A DNA stretch of 64,000 nt from assembly GCF_021347895.1 (NCBI RefSeq), contig NC_067125.1, positions 4,916,268 through 4,980,267 on the forward strand, given 5' to 3'. The notes under the pieces are model-generated. The model had not been told where the DNA came from, did no database searches, and was given only the letters and a program-made list of their open reading frames with translations. Positions 1 to 11,679 of the stretch are shown piece by piece. Numbering within the stretch: the stretch's first letter is position 1; every line of letters begins with the position of its first letter. The position numbers and the translations under genes are program-made. Source of the DNA: Acanthochromis polyacanthus. Lineage: Eukaryota > Chordata > Actinopteri > Pomacentridae.

Positions 1-28
1 TTTTGTCCGTTAGCTATCTTCTATCGAC

Positions 29-3000
29 ATGGGAAACTGTCTAACTGTGGGGCCGAACGAAGCGTTGGTGGTCTCCGGTAGGTGTTCCCCTTCACACCGC
101 GCTAACGGAGCCCGCTAGCTGTCATGGTGACAACAGAGGAGCTCACTATGCTAACCAGCTGATGTCAGGTGCAAACTGTTCGACCAAACCACGCTAATGT
201 CGCCCTTGTGAACAGAAAGATAGTTAACTACCGTCTGATAACCAGATCGCTAGTGCATAAGGCAACCAAATCAACCCTAATATCGGAAATCACAGCAGTT
301 TATAACCTGCAGTACTAGCATCTTTAGCTAACTAACCTTTGATTTGGTTGTTTTGGTCGAAACTCTTTTGTTCATCACTACAGAACTGATGCCACAGATA
401 CTTAAATAAGTCCTGTTTAATGAGCACTGCTGGTTATTAACGAGCACAGGAGGCCAACGGTGTTCCACTGAGAGGGGGCGTGTTACTGGTCCTCCATCAC
501 AACATGGCTGTAAATAATAATAATAATAGCAGTATAGAGGTCAGGAAAAGGAGCAGCAGAAAGTTCAAAGTTAGTGGAAATATATTAATTTACAATATAG
601 GAACATCACACTTTCTGAATCCAGGCACTGGATTTGGATGAAGAAATAATAATTGAATATTGTCGTTATAGATACAGCATGAAAAGCAATGAATGGAGAG
701 ACGGATTAAATATTGTTTATTTAAATCTATGCAGACAAGACAGTATTAATAACAGCATCTTTGAGTGGTGTGTGGTAAATTTAGCACAAATATTCATGAA
801 TAATATGAATGTGAGAGGTCAGTGAGCAACTTAGAGATGCTGCCAGACAACAACCTGAGCCACACTGACTAGGGCTGAACAATTTATTGAAATATTACTG
901 ACGTTTCAAGTGCAATATCCGAACCACAGGACCTGCACTTATTTTGTGAAGGCCAAATGTCACAACACATGCTTATATATGTACCACTGTGTTGCGACGA
1001 AGATACTCTGACCTTCAAATCATGTCCTCCAAATAGATGGGAACCTATTGCATCATTTTTAATGTATTTTTTAACTAGAAAAGAGTTGTAAAAACTGTCT
1101 TTCCTACTGCAATTGTGAGCCATATAGCAATCGTATTATCTTCACAATATTCACAATATGATTTTTTGCAAATCCTCCAGCTCTAACAGACTACATCAAC
1201 ACCAAATGCATATTTCAAAGACACTAGTTCCTCACTTTTGCTGCATAATGTGCGCACATTGGGGCTCTTATTTCCCTTGTAGTCTTTTTAATCTGTTCGT
1301 TCTTCATTTTACATACTATCAAACATGCTACACCTAAAAATATGTATTAATAAATAGACCAATTAGTGCGGATAAGAGTTTTTTTTCTCAATTTAATTTG
1401 AAATAAGTTTTAGATCCCGGAGAAACTGAAATAATTCAACATGTCACAAGTAAAAACCATCTGAAGAGGTAAATGTTTCTGTCCCGGTTTAGTAACCTCA
1501 CAGCCCCTCAGGTTTAATACCCCAAATGGTATCTACCACTCTGTAAATCATCATGCTGTTCTGTGCAATAATTCTCAGTTTATGTCTGCTTTGTTTACAC
1601 ATGAAATGTGCTCTGTGGTTTTATTGACTCGACCTGCTCTCGAACCAGCAGATCTGTTGAACTAAACCTTGCAGTGAACAAAGTAAAGTAAATATTGAAT
1701 GAATCAGAGGGCTGCTCAGTGTTCAGTTAAGGATTGAGTTTGTGTTTCATCCATTCAGCATGTCTGGGCTCCTTTCCTGCAGTTTGATCCCAATCATGTC
1801 TGTATTCAAAGCTTTAATTCCCTGGATTCCTGAAGCCTTGTCCTAATGGAGCTGTTGTTCTCCCTCAGGTGGCTGCTGTGGCTCTGACATAAAGACCTAC
1901 ATCGTGGGAGGCTGGTCCTGGGCTTGGTGGCTCATCTCAGACGCCCAAAGGTGACAGCACCGTAGAAACAGTGACACCCATTTGTGTTGCCTCGAAATGG
2001 TTTTGGCGTTTCGGTCGTACCTTGACGTGTTTTAGCTCGACCAAGCGCTGCTCATTACAGATGAGTGGATTATGGAATTAAACGCCTCTTTTGGATGAAG
2101 GGATCAACGTTTTTAAAGCGACCACAGCTGAAATGGGCCTTTGGTGTTTTGGGTTCCCACAGGGAGGTGGCTGCCATTATCTGCAGGCAGTCAGAGAGTA
2201 ATGAGGATGAAAGCTGCTCGACCGAAATCTGTCTCATGTTTCACGCTTTGTGTTTTTAATGTAAACCAGTTCAGACGTGTTTTTGTTTTCAGCATACATT
2301 CCCTTCCTTATTCCTCTTATCTCAGCTGTGTAGTGACAAATCTACTCTGTCTTCTTAATTGTTGCCACACAGACGCATTCCTTGAGTTATTTTTTGACAG
2401 TGGTTGTCAGAGGTCAAACATTTTATTACAGTATTTTTGTGTTTTACTGCAGTGAACTCTCCTGTCAAATGTCAGGACTGAGATCATAAAATCATGTTTT
2501 AACGTCAAGTACTTTGGTTTTATGTCGTGATGCTTTATTGCCCGTAAAATGGCAGATTAACAGAAAACGACTACGAATGGACATCGCTCTGTGTTCATTT
2601 CTAGGAAGAACGTGATGCATCAGTTTATGGTAAACTCGCATCTTGAGCTTCATGTGGAGTTTAGCCTGACACAAGTTTAGGAAACACAGCTGTGTGTGGC
2701 GTGTGTGAGGGGTCAGGAGTGCATGTTGGAGGCTCAAACCAGCACAACCTGTTTGACTGTCTTTGACCGGGTGTGTGGAGGTGAGAATCAGAGGATCAAT
2801 GCCCAAAGAAGAGATTTTACTAATAGAAATTCTTGTCACAATGATGACCTCTTTAGTTCAGGAAAATCACATTTTTTTTTTTTACATCTGGTGTTTACCT
2901 TTACCACCTGTCTGCAATCAACTGCATTAGAAATAATGACATATCAGCTTATAATAGCTGTTTCTTTTATTTTTCAAGTCGTTTTTCTGGTCTTTGTCGG

Positions 3001-6000
3001 CTTTTATTGGCAGGACAGCAGTTAGAGAGAGATGGAGAAGTGAGGAGGAGAATGGATTGGAACCTGTGGCCGCTGTGCCGGGGACTGTAGCCTCTGTTTA
3101 TGCCCATATTAGCTGCTTTTTGAAATAGAAAATATTGATCCGGTCCCGTCTTTGGTGTCATTTGAAAGCCATATTTTATGATTCCACTCCTCAAATCAAA
3201 GTAAAGAACAGATTGTGCATCACTCAGACAAACAAATTAAATCTAACTTTAATCTGAAACTGTCTTTTTTAAAAAAAAATTGCACACAAGTCTGCTTTAA
3301 TGTTGATCATAGAATAACGGCAGACTTTCCCACAACTTTAACCACAGTCACGCTAACTAGTCTGTCTGAACGATACACACAATGTTCTTTACTTTGATGT
3401 AGTATCATGAAGAAAATAAACCAGTGAGATTAGAAAAAAACATGTATTTCATAAAAATCCTTTAAATAAAATCTTATTAATATGAATTATACCCACTTAA
3501 TGTGAACATTTTGTTGTGCATTTTTGACATTATTACCCTGACATACTTTATTGACCATGAAAATAGTGAAATTACCACCTTCTCTGGAGTTTTAATGCGT
3601 GCAGAGATGTCTTTTTGTGTTCATCTGTGTAAAAAATCTTTACATTTATTACACTTCAGTGTCTTAAGTAATAAAAAATAACAAAAATCTGATATTTTAG
3701 GAGCAACCAGGCAGGAGTATGAAGAGAAACAATCAGACTTTCAGCACCTTGACTGCATGCCGTGTTTAACATCTACAGATAATATATGATGTAATATACT
3801 GACTAAATATGATAATATACTTGTGTTCCTGCTGCAGGTTAAGTCTGGAGATCATGACTCTGCAGCCGCGCTGTGAGGACGTGGAGACGGCAGAGGGTGT
3901 AGCCATCACCGTCACAGGTGTAGCTCAGGTGAGACGTCCGCAAATCATCTGCTCTGTGAGCCGTTACGTCATCAGTTATTAGCGGGCGTGAGATTACTGA
4001 CGCACGTTTATTTACTGACACAGTATCAGAAACTGTCGACTCCAGAAAGCCAGAATCAGACGTCTTTGATCAGATAATTCCTGATCTAAATAAAACCTCG
4101 CCAAGTTTAGACTCTTTTATTCGGCTGTAGTTCAGCTGCTTTGGTTGAGACGTTTCACTTTTTAATTTAATATCGAAATGGTTTTACAGACAGAGCATGT
4201 TTATGAAGTGAAGCATCAACAGTATCATTAATGTGTTAGCAGTAAGTATTTCAAATAATACCCACTTTAATAAGAAATCTGTTTCTTAACTGATAGGAAA
4301 TATGTAACACATTTAAAGATGGTAGCGGCTGACAGCAGTTCTGAAAGCTTATGGAATGACCTCCTACACAATTAGCAGCTGTTTCATCAGAGTTTTCTCT
4401 TGTTTAATCGTAAGTTAAATCCCAGATTTCCTCTGCAACATCCAGCTCATCACACATGGAAATGACATGTTGAGATGTCATCATCAGTGTTTAACTGTTG
4501 ACACTGATCGTTAATATTTCTATAGCAGTGTTTTAAGAACATGCCACAGACCAGGTGAAGTATTCTACTCCTGGATGTTGAGACTTTTGGTCCGTCAGCA
4601 GATGAACCGAACTCGTTCTGTTGTTGTTCCTCCTTCAGGTCAAAGTCATGACTGAGCAGGACTTACTGGCTGTCGCTTGCGAGCAGTTTCTCGGTAAAAC
4701 AGTGATGGAGATCAAAGCCGTGCTTCTGCAGACTTTGGAGGGACATCTGCGCTCCATTCTAGGTACAAACAACAAACACCAACCACAGCTGGCAGGGATT
4801 ATCCTTTTGAATCAATCTGCTGATTTCTTTTTCTTGTTCTATCTTTTATTCTTAGCTAGTGAATTCAGGGTTACGTTTTGAGTGTCAATACAGTCAATAA
4901 GGGTTATATTGATGTAAAGCAAATAAAAATACTCCAAGAAACTGCACTACAGTATGTAACAATGTCAGAATATGTCCTGGTGGACTTGTCTTTAAGGGGT
5001 AAGGACTGTACACTTCACTAAACAATGAAGTCGACCCGGGTGCTGTTGTTTTAAATGCACCAAAGAAATCTTGATCAGAATTAAACTCCACGACACAGAC
5101 GGTAAAAACAAAGCTAGTTTGTGGAGATGAAATGTGGCGTTCATGAACTGTTTGCAGGTACTTTGACCGTGGAGCAGATCTATCGGGACAGGGACCAGTT
5201 TGCTAAGCTGGTGAGGGACGTAGCGGCTCCAGATGTGGGCAGGATGGGCATCGAGATCCTGAGTTTCACTATCAAGGTGGGTGGAAAGTACCAACAAGAA
5301 CACCTGATTCCATTCAGCGCCGGCTTATGATAATAATAATAAAAAGCTGACCGGTTTGGTGATTCACTGCTTAATAACGTGAAATACTCAGCTAATGGCC
5401 AGCTGGATACTTACTGCTTAAATAATGGAAAAATAGCCAAAAAAAAAGTTTTAAAAGGGGAAAAAGAAAACAGCTGATGTATGCTGAATATGAATATATC
5501 TCGAACAGGCAATTAAAGTCTGTTTTAAACCCTTTAAGCTTCAGTGTACCGCCGGCGGTACACCTACTAATTTGCATAGGAATTTCAAGAATGTCCGACG
5601 GGTGCAAACGCGATTACACAAACACTATACACCGATGGAAAGCTTAGATTCTCATGAATCCGCCGTATAAACCACTTTCAGATGCGATTACCACAGCGGG
5701 TGAGAAAAACACATTTGTCCGACAAAAACAAATATTCATCCATCCGTTCTCTATACACGGCTTCAAAGCACACAGCGCGACTCACATTTCCGGGTTTATT
5801 ATTACACACAAAAAAAAGATTCCACAAAAAACGGCCATAATCCAACCTTTTACATCAGATGACACAAGCCAGTAAACTATTTTGTCCAAAACATGTCCTG
5901 AAGTCGGTATAAAATCCCCGAATCGGTCGTTTTCAAGGAAATGCACCTCCCGATGTGCGTCCAATATTCCCCATATTTTTCGTAATTTTTTTTATTTAAA

Positions 6001-9000
6001 AATAGAATATTAGCGATTTTTTGTACTGAAAACGGCTGGAATTGACTGAAGCTTAAAGGGTTAAGCACAGGATGCAAAAAACAACCGTTAATATTTTCAT
6101 TTTTTTAATGTCTGCAGTACTAGTGAGAGAAACACTACAGCTGCAGTAAATCTGTTGTCCTCTTCAGTTCCACTTAATATAAAACTAATAAAAAAAATAC
6201 CTAAAAGGCCGACTGTAGCTGCACGTGTTTGCCGTCTATTTATTCAGTGTGATTCATTAATTGCCGTTCAGCAGCTTACATTTAGACACTGCTGTGGAGC
6301 TCAGTCAAACATCAGTGAGCAGCCTCACTGCTTTTCTTTCAGTCTGCAAGGAGTTCTTCATTTTAAACTGATCAGGTGACAGAGGCTTCATTAAATGTGC
6401 TTCTTATGCAGTGATCTCTGCCGGTTTTCACCACTCTGATAACTGACCGTCAGCAGAGCTCACTGCTGTTGATAAGAACTAATAGAAGTCTCTTTAATTA
6501 GATGTTTTCTGTCAGATAAGATAAGATTTGACCTTTATTAATCCCACAGAGAGGAATTTGAATTGATGTCAAGTTCAGTCACACATCTTCCTGGATCAAA
6601 GCATCACAATCATTCTGTCTCCTCTTTAGATGTTGTTCATCTAAGGTTGTGTTGTTTATATTGACCGTAGCTGTCAGTGCAGTCATCACTTTCAGTTATT
6701 GATGCATTTGCTCGCCCACAGCTCAGTGCAGGTGCAGGAATCAATAAGCTGCTGCCACACGCACTTACAAGATGTCTGTTGTCGAAACCACACTGGACAA
6801 ATTTGCTCTGTAAGTGATGAGAGAAATGGGATAGGGCCAGAACAAACAGATTTACAAATGGTTTAATATGCAAGAGCCATGATTGCTCTAAACTAAGGGT
6901 GTCAAACGTACGGCACGTGGGCCAAAACCGGGCCGCCAGAGGGTCCAATCCAGCCCTATGTAAAAATTACTGAAGATGTGAACTGCAAATTGTATACTTA
7001 TATATTCAGTTTAAAGATGTACTTTAGTTGTTTTATAGAATTTCTGTATTTAGCAGCAACATCTACAACAAGGCACTCTGTCAAGGCAGCTTATAAACTA
7101 TTCTCCCTCTAGGTTTAGGGCTATGCCTAAAGAGCAGTTTTGGGAACTCGTGTAGAACGAGTGCTCCCTAAAGTCAGGCTACTAAAGCCCCTTGAATTCA
7201 GCTACTAAACATATTATTTCCCTAGAAAACTCGAAATATGAGTAGGAACACAAGAAGTAAAACGATGACGGACAAGCCAGCAGCAACAGAGCTCAAAGGA
7301 ATCGACTCAAGTACGTGTGATGCTAAAGCTAACCTGGCTAGCATAAGTGAGCATACAGAGTCCTCCCATCTAAGCTTAAAAGATATAAGCGACCAGATAA
7401 GTGGCCTTCGAACCCAGCTCCACTACGACCTGTCCTCGTTCAAAGAAGAATTCAAGAGAGATATGAAAGAGGAGCTGACGGAGTTTAGACAAGAGGTTAA
7501 CCAGCAGCGAGCTACCACAAAGCTAACGCTACAAGAACATGACAGTAAGCTCGAGGAGGTCGCATCAAGCATTGACGTTTTGGAAAGATGGTCAGCTGCT
7601 GCCAATGAAGTACTTCTAGATACACTTAAAGGACAAAGACTATTGAATGAGAAAGCTAACGATGGGGAATTGCCAACTTGTTTTGATCATAAAGTAAAAT
7701 ACTGTATTGTTTAGTAGCTCTAGATGCCTGTGACTAAATCTTTTGTGCTTTTGTAGACGGTTTCTTAATGTGAACATTCCCAGAATTGTAAATTTTTTGC
7801 ACTAAAACAAAGGGAAACATTAGGATTTGTCTTTATTTATAGGTTATTATGCTGTGATTTTACTGGTTGGGCTGCTACACCTCTGCTCTGAACATTATGA
7901 ACCGTCAACACAAAATATGAGCGGAACAACAATCTTCCATGGGAAATAACTGATGATTATTTATGCGATTTTATATTTTTGTATTCTTTCTATTTTATTC
8001 TAGTTTTCAAATTCTTCATTCCAGTCTTTTAACGCTTTTTTTCCTGACACCTACGGTAGGATTGCAGCGTTAATTTCGTTGTACAATGACAAGAAAGACA
8101 TTCTGTTCTATTCTGTTCTGTTCTATAATGAGAAAACCTCCTCACTACAAATCAAATGAAACTCCTCAGACAAACTGAAGGGTTCTATTGCATCAGGTTT
8201 TCTATATTCAGTTATATTTTCACTTCAGTGACTGGGAAACATTTGCATTTTCCTCACACCAAAGTTAGATTTTGGGACATGAAATCAACCTAATGTCTCA
8301 CAGCTTCCTGAACCATCTGTCGGTTTGTCTGTTCACAGGATGTGTACGATAAACTGGACTACTTGAGCTCTCTCGGGAAGACCCAGATCGCAGCCGTCCA
8401 GAGGGACGCGGACATCGGGGTGGCTGAGGCAGAGAGGGATGCTGGGATACGGGTGAGAAGCCTCCAGCAGGACAGTTTGAAGCGGCTCCTGTTGATCACG
8501 ACCGCACGCCGCTCACAGCTCTGCTTCTTCTTTGTCGTCTCCTAGGAAGCAGAATGTAAGAAGGAGATGATGGATGTCAAATTCCAGGCCGACACCAAGA
8601 TGGCCGACTCCAAACGAGAGCTGGAGCTGCAGAAAGCTTCGTTCAACCAAGAAATCAACACTAAGGTGAACATGACACGTTTCATTTTGCACTTATGCAG
8701 CCAGCTAGATGTTTTATTGTTTACGGGCAGCAGCCCAACAGTTGGCCGGTTACTATAAACTCATACTGTTCAGTTAAACATCATCCAGACCCCTGATAGC
8801 CATTAAAAACCACATGGAATCTGATCATTTTACTCAATTAGAACATCTTGATGAGTCAATCAAGAGCTAAAACGAGCACATGGCTCATTCCAGAACTGGA
8901 GGACGTTTAGGCTTCAGTTACAGTTTTCTGCTCCATATTCATCAATAATAGGTAATAAACCATCAAAGGCTTGATCGCTTCAGTGGTTCCATTTTTATTC

Positions 9001-11610
9001 CATGTTTTATTTGTTGTTTGCTAACCCTGCTCTAATCACAGTAACAGGGTTGCTAATCCATGCTAACGTTAGCTTTTTCTCAGCAGTAGAAGCTAGATAT
9101 TTAGCTAGCTGTTACTGCTGACCAAGAGGACAAACTGACTGATGGAAAACAGTCCAAAGAGTGAGTCTGATCCTGATAATATGAGGTAGAGAGAGACATT
9201 CATTTCAATGTTATGAAAATATGGAAAAATAGAACAGAGGACATAGCTTTGCTCCACACATTCTGTAAGAAAACTGTTTGATGATGTTACTTCCAGCGTT
9301 TCATGTGATTCACTGTTTTCTTCTTCTTCTACCAGAACGGGGTTGTTGTGGGACACACGCTCCATGTATAATAATTATTATTTAAAATATTATGTTGATG
9401 TTACGTCCCCAGAGACCAGGGATGAGGAGAGTAACACATACACAGAAAACTGGGTGAAGAGGCAGGAAAACTGATCGTGTAGCGGAAAATTATTTATTCA
9501 CAAAAGAAGAAAGGAAACCAAAGTCCGACACAAAGCAAGCTGCTTTATCATGAATCCAATCTCACGATATCAAAGTCCTTTAAGCACAACACTAATTAGG
9601 TTAGGCAGAACACAAGTCACCAGCAGCTGGTCTGGCCCACAGGCAACGCTTGGCTATAAACACTCCATGATCGTAAAGGAGCCACTCGTGCTGGGCATAG
9701 TCTGAAAAAACAAAAGCAAAAGTACAACCTACCTTACCTGCACGTAACTTAGAATATAACAGTTGGTTAAAAATGTTTCCACAATTATAAGAGAAAAAAA
9801 TAATACCAAAAAAGGAGATTTACATTTCATTTGAACTGTTTTATTTGAGATTCAGTTTGGTCATCAGAGGGGCAGAAAAATGTCATTTTAGGGGGAACTC
9901 CAGATTTATTGGCATTTTAAAAAATATTTTCAAACATTCTTTTCTCCTATTTTTTTTAGATTTGGTCTCAGGACAAGAACATTTACACAACAGCTGCATG
10001 TTTTAGTATTTTGTACATGGATTATTAGAAATTTTATGGATGTGACGTAAAAAATGTCCTCCAATTCTGTAATGACCCACATTCAAAAGATATGGAACAA
10101 GGGAACAGAATTCTTACTGATAGCCACTGTGTCTCAACTGTAATACCTGATTAACATCTGGTTAGAATCTGTGTTACTTTAAAACACTTTATAGTGAAAT
10201 CAGTGAAGGAAAATTACAGCAAATTTAAAGATGTACTTTAGTTGTTTTATAGAATTTCTGTATTTAGCAGCAACATCTACAACAAGGCACTGTCTAGGCA
10301 GCTTATTAACTATTCTCCCTCTAAGTTTAGGGCTATTTTTTGTCATTATTTAGTTTTGTTAGTCTAATCTACAGAGCTCAATGGATACACAGCATTTGCA
10401 TGTGCTTCAGAAATGTGACGGTCTGTGCGCTGATGTTTCCAGAAAGCAGAGGCTCAGCTGGCCTACGAGCTGCAGGCAGCCAAGGAGCAGCAGAAGATCC
10501 GACTGGAGGAGATCGAGATCCAGGTGGTGCAGAGGAAGAAGGAGATCACCATCGAGGAGAAGGAGATCGACCGGATGGACAAAGAGCTCATCGCCATCGT
10601 GAAGAGGCCCGCTGAGGCCGAGGCCTACAAAATGCAGCAGCTGGCCGAGGGACACAAGTGAGTGAGAACGGCTCATTTCAAGCAGAATTCAGTCAGATCT
10701 ATCGGCTTTTTCAGCTTCTTCTTTGGGGGAACTAACAGACACAGACCCCTATACTCCCCTCTCTCCATTCTTTTGGTCTGTGGTTGACTTTTTGGAATAA
10801 TAAGAAGCTTGTAGCCGGCATGCCTGATTTTGTGAGAGCTAGAAATGTGAGTAGGTGGAGCAGGAAAGTCGGTTGTTGAAACACTGGCTGAGTCAGATTT
10901 TGCATCTCTTCGGAGGCGTTTAATTGTCCTGATCAGTACAGGGAGAGAGGTGAGTTCAGGCAAAATGATTCCAAAGTGTTCTGCAGCAACGTAAAACACA
11001 CGGAAAAAGAAAAGCACTCAGACAGCGCAGCGCTCCACCAAGGCTGCTCATTCTCCCTTAGGATACTGTCAGAAATGCCGCAGTTTTTTTTTTTTTTTAG
11101 AAATGCAGCGTTTGTTTATTAGTTACTGATGATCAGAACTCACAGCAACATAGAATGTGTCCATTTAATACAGATATACCCACAAACAAAATGACCTTAC
11201 ACTGAGCGCAGGTGTGTGTTATGGATGTGTACGTGATGTACGGATACCGAATCATGTGACCTAAATATGTAGTGGGAGGCAGGACTCAGAAACACCCCCA
11301 CAATTTAATCAGTTGTTCCTTGTATAATTTCTGACAGAAAAGTCCTGATAAGTCCTCAGCGGTGGATTTGTAGTAGGATCGTAATCATATTATCGTCACC
11401 AGGCAGCTGATGTAGTGTTCACTTGTTGTCATGGTTACAGTGACACCGTGCCGCTATCTCGCAATGATACAGAAATCTTTAACAAATCCGTGGATCCAGA
11501 CTATAAGCTGCATCACTGACAAAATCTAATCTCTTGGTCCTTCTGTCATTTCTGACCTTCCCTGAAAATTTTATCCAAATCCGTTGGTCTGTTTTTGAGT
11601 GATGGTGCTA

Positions 11611-11679
<69 letters not shown>

